Below are positions 27,636-34,804 of a stretch of DNA of 64,000 nt, piece after piece; the first letter of the stretch is position 1, and every line of letters starts with the position of its first letter. This DNA comes from Granulicella sp. S190 (GTDB taxonomy: Bacteria; Acidobacteriota; Terriglobia; Terriglobales; Acidobacteriaceae). Made by a program: the position numbers and the translations under genes. Below the pieces are notes generated by a model. It did not search any database, had not been told where the DNA came from, and saw nothing but the letters and a program-made list of their open reading frames with translations. The stretch lies in NCBI RefSeq assembly GCF_009766095.1, contig NZ_LMUD01000009.1:167650-231649 (forward strand), in the 5' to 3' direction.

Positions 27636-28019
27636 ATGAAGGAACAATCGAAGTCGGGTGCGGTGTGGTTCGAGATTCCGTGTGCCGATCTGGATCGGGC
27701 GGCGCGGTTCTACGAGACAATTCTTGGGCGCACGATGAAGAAGGACGATCTTGGCGATGCGGATGATCTGATCGTGTTTCCGGCGAAGCCAGGGACCATG
27801 ACCGGGGCGCTGGTGAAGCGGACGTTTCGCAAGCCTGGCAGCGGCGGCACGATGGTGTACCTGAACTGCGATGGAGAGCTGGAGGCAGTGGTGGCGCGGG
27901 TTCGCGAGGCGGGAGGGTTGATCCTGATGCCTCGGACGCTGATTCCGGGAGGGCATGGCGCGTTTGCATGTGTGAAGGATAGCGAGGGTAACCATGTTGG
28001 GCTGCATAGCTCGATTTGA
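27636..28019 (+). CDS. VOC-family (glyoxalase/bleomycin-resistance-like) protein
   Basis: A 127-residue vicinal-oxygen-chelate fold protein: VWFEIPCADLDRAARFYETI at the first beta-alpha unit and AFACVKDSEGNHVGLHSSI at the end. Such proteins act as glyoxalases, dioxygenases, or binding proteins; the exact activity is unknown. The ATG has a near-perfect GAGGAGG ribosome site six bases upstream, so the longer open frame from 27474 is not used. It is followed on the same strand by a WYL-type regulator. Confidence 0.9.
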   Translation: MKEQSKSGAVWFEIPCADLDRAARFYETILGRTMKKDDLGDADDLIVFPAKPGTMTGALVKRTFRKPGSGGTMVYLNCDGELEAVVARVREAGGLILMPRTLIPGGHGAFACVKDSEGNHVGLHSSI

Positions 28020-28120
28020 AGGGGCAACGACAGATGCCTGTTGCGCGATCTTCCATGCCACCGCCTGCTGCGCGGCTCGCCATGCTATTGCCCGCTGCGC
28101 GCTGCGAATTCCAATTCCAA

Positions 28121-28156
28121 TGCCCGCTGCGCGCGGGGCGGTCACTTCGTGACTTA
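28121..28156. repeat. CCGCTGCGCGCGGGGCGG repeat, copy 2
   Basis: TGCCCGCTGCGCGCGGGGCG runs into GTCAC-TTC-GTGAC, a 5-bp hairpin with a 3-base loop (28141-28153). The words match the right half of the element at 29971-30025. A shorter CCCGCTGCGCGC repeat lies just to the left at 28091. It sits in the 226-base gap between the VOC gene and the WYL regulator. Confidence 0.6.
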
Positions 28157-28245
28157 TATACCCCTTCGGTTGGCGCTCCCGTTGGTCGCGGGGAGAGATC
28201 TTGTGCTACGCGGTATACACCTCATGAAGTGGGTAGGATGGTTGC

Positions 28246-28971
28246 ATGCGACGGGCTGACCGACTCTTCCGAATCGTACGTGTACTGCGCGGTGGCAGGC
28301 TGCAGACGGCAAAGATGCTGGCGGAGAAGCTCGAGGTCTCGGAGCGGACGATCTACCGGGATGTTCGCGATCTTCAGAGCTCGGGGATGCCGATTGAAGG
28401 GGAGGCGGGGGTTGGGTACACGCTGCGGCGCGACCTGGACCTGCCTCCGCTGATGTTTACGCGGGATGAGCTGACGGCGCTGGTGCTGGGCGCGCGGATG
28501 GTGCAGGCTTGGGGCGGAGCGGCGTGTGCGGCGTCTGCGGATCAGGCGTTGCAGAGGATTGAGGCGGTGCTGCCTGCAGAGCTTCGCGAGCGGCTGGACT
28601 CGATATTGATGTATGCGCCGGGGCATCGCATGGTGCAGCCTTTGAAGGAGCGGCTGGACGTGCTGCACGATGCGTGCGTCGGGCGGCGGGCGGTGGCGTT
28701 TCGTTATGCCAGGGAGGATGGGCAGAGCAGTGTGCGCGAGGTGCGGCCACTTGCGCTCTACTTCTGGGGCGGAGCGTGGACGCTGGCGGCGTGGTGCGAG
28801 CTGAGGAAGGACTTCAGGGTGTTTCGGATCGACCGGATGGAGGAGGTCGAGGTGCTGAAGCGTGAGTTCGTGCAGAAGAAGGGGCAGCGGTTGGAAGACT
28901 TTGTGCGCCAGGCAAAGAAGGATGCCGCGGTCTACGAGGCTGGGGTTGGAGCGGCCGCTGGGCGAGACTAG
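28246..28971 (+). CDS. YafY-type HTH / WYL-domain transcriptional regulator
   Basis: A 241-residue regulator. The N-terminal winged helix-turn-helix is AKMLAEKLEVSERTIYRDVR (about residues 22-41). The C-terminal WYL domain is seen in AVAFRYAREDGQSSVREVRP and LALYFWGGAWTLAAWCELRK, followed by DFRVFRIDRMEEVEVL. WYL proteins sense ligands such as nucleotides and control small local regulons. The neighbouring VOC gene with TGTCAG repeats is the likely target. It ends four bases into the convergent response regulator gene. Confidence 0.9.
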   Translation: MRRADRLFRIVRVLRGGRLQTAKMLAEKLEVSERTIYRDVRDLQSSGMPIEGEAGVGYTLRRDLDLPPLMFTRDELTALVLGARMVQAWGGAACAASADQALQRIEAVLPAELRERLDSILMYAPGHRMVQPLKERLDVLHDACVGRRAVAFRYAREDGQSSVREVRPLALYFWGGAWTLAAWCELRKDFRVFRIDRMEEVEVLKREFVQKKGQRLEDFVRQAKKDAAVYEAGVGAAAGRD

Positions 28972-29489
28972 TTGATCGAGTAGATTACGGCCTGGGTTGA
29001 GCTGGCTGTGGTGCGAGCAGGTGGGAGGGTGGTCGTCTGGATGGCGAGGCACTCCGAGACACGCTTGAGCATATCGGTGGGATGGACTGGTTTGGAGAGG
29101 GTGGTGAAGTTGTGTCCTGCGCTGCGGGCCTCTTCGAGGAGATCGACGGTGGCAGCTTGTCCGGAGAATAAGAGGATCTTGCAGGTGGGGATTGTTTGGG
29201 TGACGGTGATGGCGAGTTCGACGCCGGTCATGCCGGGCATGACGACGTCGGAGATGATGAGGTCAGGGGCGGCGGAGTGGGCGATCTCAAGACCGGCGAT
29301 ACCGTCGTAAGCGGTGAGGGTGGAGAAGCCGCTGCGGGAGAGGATCGTGGAGAGGGTGTCGGCGATGATGCGCTCGTCGTCAACGATGAGGACTACGGGC
29401 CTGTTTTTTTCGGGGATAGCTACGGCGTCTTCACTTGGAACTTCGGCTATGGGGACAACTTCATACCGGATCCTGGTTTTCATGGACAT
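28968..29489 (-). CDS. single-domain response regulator
   Basis: A 173-residue CheY-like receiver with extra tails. Receiver motifs: PVVLIVDDERI (acidic pocket), DLIISDVVMPGMTG with phosphoacceptor Asp81, and TTLSKPVHPTDM with Lys133. The first 30 residues and last 25 (TTLPPARTTASSTQ) are low-complexity and carry no output domain. No histidine kinase is adjacent, so it is an orphan regulator. It is convergent with the WYL gene, overlapping it by 4 bases. Confidence 0.9.
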   Translation of the reverse strand: MSMKTRIRYEVVPIAEVPSEDAVAIPEKNRPVVLIVDDERIIADTLSTILSRSGFSTLTAYDGIAGLEIAHSAAPDLIISDVVMPGMTGVELAITVTQTIPTCKILLFSGQAATVDLLEEARSAGHNFTTLSKPVHPTDMLKRVSECLAIQTTTLPPARTTASSTQAVIYSIN

Positions 29490-29591
29490 GACGGTACCTC
29501 TGTCTGAACGCTAGACCAGCTTCCGCTGTACGGGTTAACTCTTTTATATCTGTCAGTTATGGGTCAGATTAATTGAGTAGAAGAAAGCATC

Positions 29592-29620
29592 TTGACAACT
29601 GCTTGAGGCATCAATTTAGT
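29592..29620 (+). promoter_or_regulatory. sigma-70-like promoter for the 95-residue protein gene
   Basis: TTGACA (29592-29597), a 17-base spacer, and TTTAGT (29615-29620). The -35 is a perfect consensus and the spacing is ideal; the -10 matches 4 of 6. It is 49 bases before the ATG at 29669. Confidence 0.6.
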
Positions 29621-29621
29621 A

Positions 29622-29641
29622 TCACGTTAGCGTCACGTTAG
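29622..29641 (+). promoter_or_regulatory. direct repeat TCACGTTAG x2, candidate operator
   Basis: TCACGTTAG at 29622-29630 and 29633-29641 repeats with an 11-base period, one helical turn, directly after the predicted -10. A protein bound there would block transcription start. Confidence 0.5.
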
Positions 29642-29668
29642 TTCCAGATCAGGTTAAGGGAGAAGATC

Positions 29669-29956
29669 ATGGGTAGCGACGGCGAGTTTGCCTCAAAGGT
29701 TATGAAGTTCGAGTCGGTGTTGCAGGTGAATGTTCCGAAGGGCAGGGATGGCAAGCACAAGGCAATCATCACGCAACTGCTGAACGACATTGCGCAGTTG
29801 CAGACAGGGAGCGCCCTGAAGATTCCCCTGGCCCAGCTTCCGGATACGAAGGAGAACGTGCGGTCGGCGTTGAGCAGGGCGGCTCGCCAGCAGAAGATTA
29901 ACCTGGCTACGTCGAGTAACGACGAGTTTCTGTTTGTGTGGAAGACGGATGAGTAA
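29669..29956 (+). CDS. hypothetical protein, 95 residues
   Basis: No family is recognised. The protein is soluble, lysine- and glutamine-rich (VNVPKGRDGKHKAIITQLLN, NVRSALSRAARQQKINLATS), with alternating helix and strand character resembling a small nucleic-acid-binding or regulatory protein. It has a good ribosome site (AAGGGAGAAG before ATG), its own promoter (29592-29620) with a direct repeat, and a terminator-like repeat after it (29971-30025). These make it a real, self-contained gene. Confidence 0.75.
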   Translation: MGSDGEFASKVMKFESVLQVNVPKGRDGKHKAIITQLLNDIAQLQTGSALKIPLAQLPDTKENVRSALSRAARQQKINLATSSNDEFLFVWKTDE

Positions 29957-29970
29957 AGACTTGTAGAGGC

Positions 29971-30025
29971 CTGTCCTGCCGGACGGGCCCACTGCGCGTG
30001 GGGCGGCCACGACGTGGCTTTTTTT
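29971..30025 (+). terminator. CTGCCGGACGGGC repeat, copy 3, with terminator hairpin
   Basis: CTGTCCTGCCGGACGGGCCC then TGCGCGTGGGGCGG leads to the hairpin GCCAC-GAC-GTGGC (30006-30018), followed by seven T (30019-30025). It looks like a working intrinsic terminator for the 95-residue gene. The hairpin equivalent at 28141-28153 is GTCAC-TTC-GTGAC, a compensated base-pair change. Confidence 0.7.
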
Positions 30026-30070
30026 GGCTTCGCCTCTGTTCCCTTTGACTTTTTCTAGTCGGTGCTGATT

Positions 30071-32101
30071 TTAGTACGGGTTGGGTTGGTTGCTTAGGAT
30101 CTCTTTGCCTCCGCTTTGGGCGATGAAGTAGGTCTTACCCGGGAGGGCGGGTACCGGCTCGGCCAGATCCTGCCAGAGGAAGATGCGGCGAGGCTCAAGC
30201 CACTTAAGTTTGAGGGAGAGGGTGTCCTCGAAGATGGGTGGGGCGTCGGGGAAGAAGGATCCGTACCAGAGGTTGGAGCTTCGGCCATCGAGGATGTGGA
30301 GGTCGCTGCGCTGGAGATAGAAGCCGAGGGTGCTGGCGGCTTCGTACTCGCCATGGATGACGATGATGTCTGAAGGTTTGAGCTCGGGCGCGATGGTGGT
30401 GGCGAGCTGACGCGAGGTGAGGACTGGCGAGAAGGTCTGCAGGCCCATGTGGGCGGCGACGAGGAAGGCGAAGGTGGCTACGGCGAGGCAGAGGTTTCCG
30501 GCGTGGGGCCGGTAGTTGCGGCGGCAGAGCCAGTTGGCGAGGGTTCCGCCGAAGAGCGCGACGGCGGTGAGCTGGAGCGGGTCGCGGAAGGCGCCCATGG
30601 CTTGAGCGTTGAGATCGAGAAAGTGACCGAAGGAGAGGGCGTAGTCGCCGGGGTTTTGCTTGAGGAGCGAGGCGAGATCTATGCCAGGGGCCGGGGCGTG
30701 GGAGTGAAAGAGAAAGAATCCAGCGACGAGGGCGGCGAGGGAGCCGAGAGCAAGTAAAAAGACGGAGATGCGCTGGCCGGAGCGGACGAGGGAGTTGGGA
30801 ACTTTGAAGGATTCGGCTTCGGTGGCTTCGTCGTCGAGCCAGGCGGCGATGAGCAGGATCATGGCTGGAAGCGCGGGGAGAACGTAGTACTCCTGCCGGG
30901 TGGAGAGGGAGAAGAAGAGTGGCGGGATGATGGACCAGAGACCTAATAGGAGCAGGGTGCTTTCGCGCTGGGTGAGGGTGCGGATGGAGACGAAGGGGCG
31001 GAAGGCTTTGCGCCAGGGAACGGTGGCGAGGGCGCGGAGAAGATAGGCGCTCCAGGGCATGATCCAGATGAGGATGAGTCCCCAGAAGAGGGCGAGGGGG
31101 ACGGTGTCGTAGTCGCGGGGGACGCGGAGGTTGAGGTAGCGGAGAAGCTGCTCGTTGACGAAGTAGAACCAGAGCCAGCCGTGGACGTTGCCGTCGGTGG
31201 GGAGCGGGACGGACCAGTGGCCATGGGAGAAGGCGAGACTGCCGGGGTGACCCTGGGTGGGGTTGGCGAACGCGATGAGGATGTGCCAGGGTGCGGCGAT
31301 GACGAGGAAGACGAGGATGCTCGAGAGCGGGCGGAGCTGACGGATGCGTGAGAAGACGGCGCGAAGGCTGCGGCGGGTGAGGAGCAGATGAGCGAAGACG
31401 ATGAGGATGGGGAAGACGATGCCGATGAGGCCCTTGGTGAGGATGTTGAGGGCGCAGCAGGCGGCGAAGGTCCAGCAGAGGATGGGGTTGGCTTTGGATT
31501 GTGCGGAGAGGGGAGACGTTCGGTTCGCTTCGCGAATGCCCACCTTCGCTTCGCGAAGATGGGGCACCCTATTCTGTGGCTGTTCGGATTGAGGCTGCGG
31601 TGGGTCTGGCTGTTCTGTGCGCCAGTAACAGAAGAGGGCCAGGGTGAGCCAGAGGCAGACATCGGCGTCGGGCAGGAGGATACGGGTGTAGATGAAAATG
31701 CCGAAGCTGGAGAGGATCATGAGTCCGGCGTAGAGGCCCGCGCGAGTGGAGAAGGCTTTGCGGGCGAAGGCTTCGAGGGCGAGAGCGAGACCCAGGACGG
31801 TGAGAGCGATGGGAAGACGGACGGCGGCGGTGGTGATGCCGAAGAGTTTGAAGCTGAGAGCGGTGCTCCAATAGATGAGGGGTGATTTTTCGAGGTAGCG
31901 GATGCCGTTGGCGTAGAGGGTGACCCAGTCGTGGCGGAGGAGCATCTCGCGGGCGACTTCGGCGTGGACGGAGTCGGCGTCGTCGAGCAGGGGAGGGACG
32001 AAGAGGGCGAGCGTTGCGTAGCAGAGAAACCAGAGCAGGAAGAGGATGAGGCGGTTTCGCGCCGGGATGGACAGTGAGGATATGGAGGGCGGCGTCTGCA
32101 T
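30071..32101 (-). CDS. PMT/ArnT-type membrane glycosyltransferase with in-frame repeat
   Basis: A 676-residue multi-pass GT39/GT83-like enzyme that would use a polyprenyl-phosphate sugar donor. The N-terminus has FVPPLLDDADSVHAEVAREM (first-loop acidic motif of ArnT/PMT) and LEKSPLIYWSTALSFKLFG, followed by many hydrophobic helices (TRILLPDADVCLWLTLALF and others). A soluble C-terminal domain follows. Residues about 178-190 (RVPHLREAKVGIREA) come from the palindromic repeat at 31524-31569. The start at 32101 precedes the first helix; the open frame extends to 32413 but overlaps the divergent Rieske gene. The acceptor is unknown. Confidence 0.87.
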   Translation of the reverse strand: MQTPPSISSLSIPARNRLILFLLWFLCYATLALFVPPLLDDADSVHAEVAREMLLRHDWVTLYANGIRYLEKSPLIYWSTALSFKLFGITTAAVRLPIALTVLGLALALEAFARKAFSTRAGLYAGLMILSSFGIFIYTRILLPDADVCLWLTLALFCYWRTEQPDPPQPQSEQPQNRVPHLREAKVGIREANRTSPLSAQSKANPILCWTFAACCALNILTKGLIGIVFPILIVFAHLLLTRRSLRAVFSRIRQLRPLSSILVFLVIAAPWHILIAFANPTQGHPGSLAFSHGHWSVPLPTDGNVHGWLWFYFVNEQLLRYLNLRVPRDYDTVPLALFWGLILIWIMPWSAYLLRALATVPWRKAFRPFVSIRTLTQRESTLLLLGLWSIIPPLFFSLSTRQEYYVLPALPAMILLIAAWLDDEATEAESFKVPNSLVRSGQRISVFLLALGSLAALVAGFFLFHSHAPAPGIDLASLLKQNPGDYALSFGHFLDLNAQAMGAFRDPLQLTAVALFGGTLANWLCRRNYRPHAGNLCLAVATFAFLVAAHMGLQTFSPVLTSRQLATTIAPELKPSDIIVIHGEYEAASTLGFYLQRSDLHILDGRSSNLWYGSFFPDAPPIFEDTLSLKLKWLEPRRIFLWQDLAEPVPALPGKTYFIAQSGGKEILSNQPNPY
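31524..31569. repeat. two-hairpin palindromic repeat inside the glycosyltransferase, copy 3
   Basis: TTCGC-TTC-GCGAA (31524-31536) is followed by a core starting GAATGCCCACC and ending GATGGGGCACCC (31534-31569). The outer arms match the mnmG copies, but the inner stem is CTTCGC/GCGAAG in place of ATCTC/GAGAT. It is read in frame on the minus strand. Confidence 0.8.
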
Positions 32102-32205
32102 TGTGATGATGTTGGGTGAGTTTACCAATGATGATGGTTTGGGGGCGATGGAGGAGGGCGCGGCTATGATGGGAGCGTGTGGCTGGATAAGGCGAGGGAG
32201 TCGGT

Positions 32206-33288
32206 TTGAGTGAGTTGGTACGAGTTGCGGAGATTGCGGGACCGCCGACGGAGCTGATCTTTGGGGATTGGTATCCGGCGCTGCGTGCTGGTGAACTGCA
32301 GGAGGGCAAGACGGCGAAGGCGCTGTTGCTGGGTGTTCCGCTGCTGCTGGGCAGGAAGACGGGCGGGAAGCTGTTTGCGATGCGGGATCTTTGTCCACAT
32401 CGAGGGATTCCACTGTCGGCGGGATGGTTCGATGGGGAGACGGTGACGTGCAAGTACCACGGGTGGAGGTTCGAGCCTTGCAGTGGGCAGTGCAGGGAGA
32501 TTCCTTCGCTGACCAGCCATGAGACGCTGGACCCGACGAAGATCTATGCGAGCGCGTTTCCTTGCGAGGAGCGCGACGGGTATGCGTGGGTATATCTGCC
32601 TGCTCCGGGTACGGGGAGAGTGGGTGAGGCGCTGCCGCCGGTGCCGGAGGTGCCGAAGTTTTCGGAGAAGTTTCGCAGCGCGCACCTGGTGGCGGAGCTG
32701 CCTTGCAATGTTGACCACGGGATTATCGGGTTGATGGATCCGGCGCACGGGCCGTTTGTGCACCAGGCGTGGTGGTGGCGAAGCAAGGCGAGTATCCACG
32801 AGAAGACGAAGCACTTTGAGCCGATTCCAGAGGGCTTTCGCATGTCGTCGCATGCTCCGAGCGCGAACTCGGCGCCGTATAAGCTGCTGGGGGTTTACGG
32901 CGAGTCGATTACGACGACGATTGACTTTGTGCTGCCGAACCGGCGGTATGAGACGATTCGCGCCGGGAAGAGATGGTTCTCGAGCCTGACGACGGTGACC
33001 CCGATTACGGCTTCGACGTGCCGGATCGATGTGATGGCGGCGTGGGATATTTTCTATTACGTTCCATTCGTAACCTCCGTTGCTACGTTTTTTGGGACGC
33101 GGTTTGTGAAGCAGGATCAGCAGACCATGATCGAGCAGGCGGAGGGGCTGCGGTTTCATCCCGGGCTGATGCTGATCGACGATGCGGATAAGCCTGCGAA
33201 GTGGTACTTCGCGCTGAAGGAGGCGCGGCTGAAGGGCACCGGAGAGCATCCGCTGAGCGGGCCGGTGACTTTGCACTGGCGGAGTTAA
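32206..33288 (+). CDS. Rieske [2Fe-2S] non-heme iron oxygenase
   Basis: A 360-residue aromatic-ring-hydroxylating-type oxygenase. The Rieske cluster ligands are CPHRG (Cys63, His65) and CKYHGW (Cys82, His85). The mononuclear iron site is DPAHGPFVH with His181 and His186 spaced as in naphthalene dioxygenase. The C-terminus contains a hydrophobic IFYYVPFVTSVATFF stretch, as in cholesterol or phytosterol-type and VanA-like members. The start is TTG with GAGGGAG upstream. No reductase or ferredoxin partner is adjacent. Substrate is unknown. Confidence 0.9.
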   Translation: MSELVRVAEIAGPPTELIFGDWYPALRAGELQEGKTAKALLLGVPLLLGRKTGGKLFAMRDLCPHRGIPLSAGWFDGETVTCKYHGWRFEPCSGQCREIPSLTSHETLDPTKIYASAFPCEERDGYAWVYLPAPGTGRVGEALPPVPEVPKFSEKFRSAHLVAELPCNVDHGIIGLMDPAHGPFVHQAWWWRSKASIHEKTKHFEPIPEGFRMSSHAPSANSAPYKLLGVYGESITTTIDFVLPNRRYETIRAGKRWFSSLTTVTPITASTCRIDVMAAWDIFYYVPFVTSVATFFGTRFVKQDQQTMIEQAEGLRFHPGLMLIDDADKPAKWYFALKEARLKGTGEHPLSGPVTLHWRS

Positions 33289-33604
33289 GGGAAGTGATGG
33301 AAAACATCTTCCGCGACGCTGGCTGGAGGAGAGAAGAACCTTCTCCCGTAATGTGTTGCGGCCCGCAGTACGAGGGATCTTAGCTTCCAGACGCCTCTAA
33401 AGAGGGGTGTGCCGACTATACAAAAAGATGAGCGAATCACTGTCCTTTTAGAGGTTCGATCCTTTGTGGGGCACCCCTATACTTCGGCGTAGATAGGGCG
33501 TCTTTGCATGGCGAGGCCTTGAGAAAAACATCAGATCCTCCACACTCTGAGCATTGGGTCGATGAATGAGTTGGTCCAAGCAAGGTTTGGATCCGGAGGA
33601 AGTT
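33289..33604. other. 316-base gap before the omega-like gene
   Basis: No gene was found. A small inverted repeat CCCTAT...ATAGGG around ACTTCGGCGTAG (33475-33498) is preceded by GTGGGGCACCCC, which resembles the right arm of the palindromic repeat family, so it may be a degenerate solo arm. Confidence 0.35.
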
Positions 33605-33820
33605 ATGCGTTCTGAGTTGGTCTTCAACGCGCTTACCTATGAATCGAACCGCTATCGGCTGGTGAAGCTGTTAGCGAAGGCGACGCGGCGCATGCATCGA
33701 CCCAACACCCGTCTGCAAGAGACGACGAATTGTGTCTTGTCCCGATTTCAAGTCTTAAGCGCGAGCGATGAGACGGGACGTATCGCTTCGGAGTGGGTGC
33801 GGCACCGTCGGGCCGCCTGA
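33605..33820 (+). CDS. small protein resembling RNA polymerase omega subunit
   Basis: A 71-residue protein from ATG 33605, which has GGAGG five bases upstream; a longer frame from 33566 lacks such a site. The sequence MRSELVFNALTYESNRYRLV followed by KLLAKATRRMHRPNTRLQET has the NRYxL...A..ATR spacing of omega (RpoZ) and TTNCVLSRF resembles its later helix. Acidobacterial omega proteins diverge, so this is a tentative call; it could be an unrelated small conserved protein. Confidence 0.5.
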   Translation: MRSELVFNALTYESNRYRLVKLLAKATRRMHRPNTRLQETTNCVLSRFQVLSASDETGRIASEWVRHRRAA

Positions 33821-33916
33821 AAGTGGGCTGTGCTTGAGAGTGGGTTGAGCAATGTCAATAGCGTTATCTGGTTGCGGCGAAGTACTGGCAGTCATGAGTT
33901 ACATGGCGACGGTCGC

Positions 33917-34612
33917 TCAGGATCTGGCTTTGGCGATAGCGGTGCGCAGGGCAGGTATGCCTCCTGAGTTGACTGCGCCGTGTCCACAGGCGAAGCGCTC
34001 GACGGGGAAGGATAGCAGCTTATTGGCGGTGGCTACGGCGGTGGATTTGCTCCAGGTGCCGACGTTTGGAAAGAACCACGGGGGATAGCCGCTGACAGTG
34101 AGGTGGCCTACGCTGGCGAGGGCATCGCCAGCATAAAGGGTGCCGTCGCGCTCGTCGAGGAAGGCGAGATGGCCGGGGATGTGGCCCGGAGTTTCGATGA
34201 CGAGGAGGGAGCCGTAGAGTTCACCTTCGATGAGCAGGCGCGTGGGGCGGGCGTCGATGCCGGGAAGGCCCCCTCTAATTTCTTCGTTGGATTCGCCGGG
34301 CTGGAGGGACTTGTCGGGTGGTTTTTGCAGGAGCGGGAGGGTGCGGGCGTTCGAGGCGAACTCGACCTGCGTGGGGTCAAGCTCTGCGAGAAGGGCATCG
34401 ACGGAGCCGATGTGGTCGACGTGGGCATGGGTGAGGAGGATGCGGCGGATGGGCGCGGCGAGGGTTTTGGCTGCGGCGAGGATGTCGTCCGCGGAGTTGG
34501 AGAGGTTGGCGTCGATGAGGGTAAAGCCGTCGTTCTCGCGGACGAGGTAGCAGTTGACGAGGCCGAGGCGGGTGAGTTGATAGGCGTTTGCGGAGACCGG
34601 GGTCGTCTTCAT
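33917..34612 (-). CDS. MBL-fold metallo-hydrolase
   Basis: A 231-residue metallo-beta-lactamase-fold enzyme. The zinc motif THAHVDH is at residues 61-67, followed by ETPGHIPGHLAFLDERDGTL and YAGDALAS, and a late GHG loop. It is the small YflN/glyoxalase-II-like group of unknown substrate. The start at 34612 (MKTTPVSANAYQL) fits the fold; the open frame continues to GTG 34690 and could add 26 residues. Confidence 0.88.
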   Translation of the reverse strand: MKTTPVSANAYQLTRLGLVNCYLVRENDGFTLIDANLSNSADDILAAAKTLAAPIRRILLTHAHVDHIGSVDALLAELDPTQVEFASNARTLPLLQKPPDKSLQPGESNEEIRGGLPGIDARPTRLLIEGELYGSLLVIETPGHIPGHLAFLDERDGTLYAGDALASVGHLTVSGYPPWFFPNVGTWSKSTAVATANKLLSFPVERFACGHGAVNSGGIPALRTAIAKARS

Positions 34613-34804
34613 GGTGGATTTGATGCAGGGGGTATCGCTGAAGACACGATTTGATAGATCAGCTATGGTGACATAGTATTTCCCCCACACCTTCCTAAGG
34701 CCGCTGTCGTGAGTGGAATACTTCCTTCTTCTTTCTTGTTGCAGACCTTCTCGTCAAACTGCGACTTGAGTTCTGGGCGAGATTGATCTCAAAGAACCGA
34801 GCTT

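Noticed and set aside
32102..32413. N-terminal extension of the PMT glycosyltransferase frame
   Set aside because: It overlaps the divergent Rieske gene on the other strand and is Pro/Ser-rich without family match; the first membrane helix begins after 32101.
33445..33475. tRNA-like T-arm (AGGTTCGATCCTTT)
   Set aside because: Stem pairing is poor and no acceptor, D-arm or anticodon arm can be built around it.
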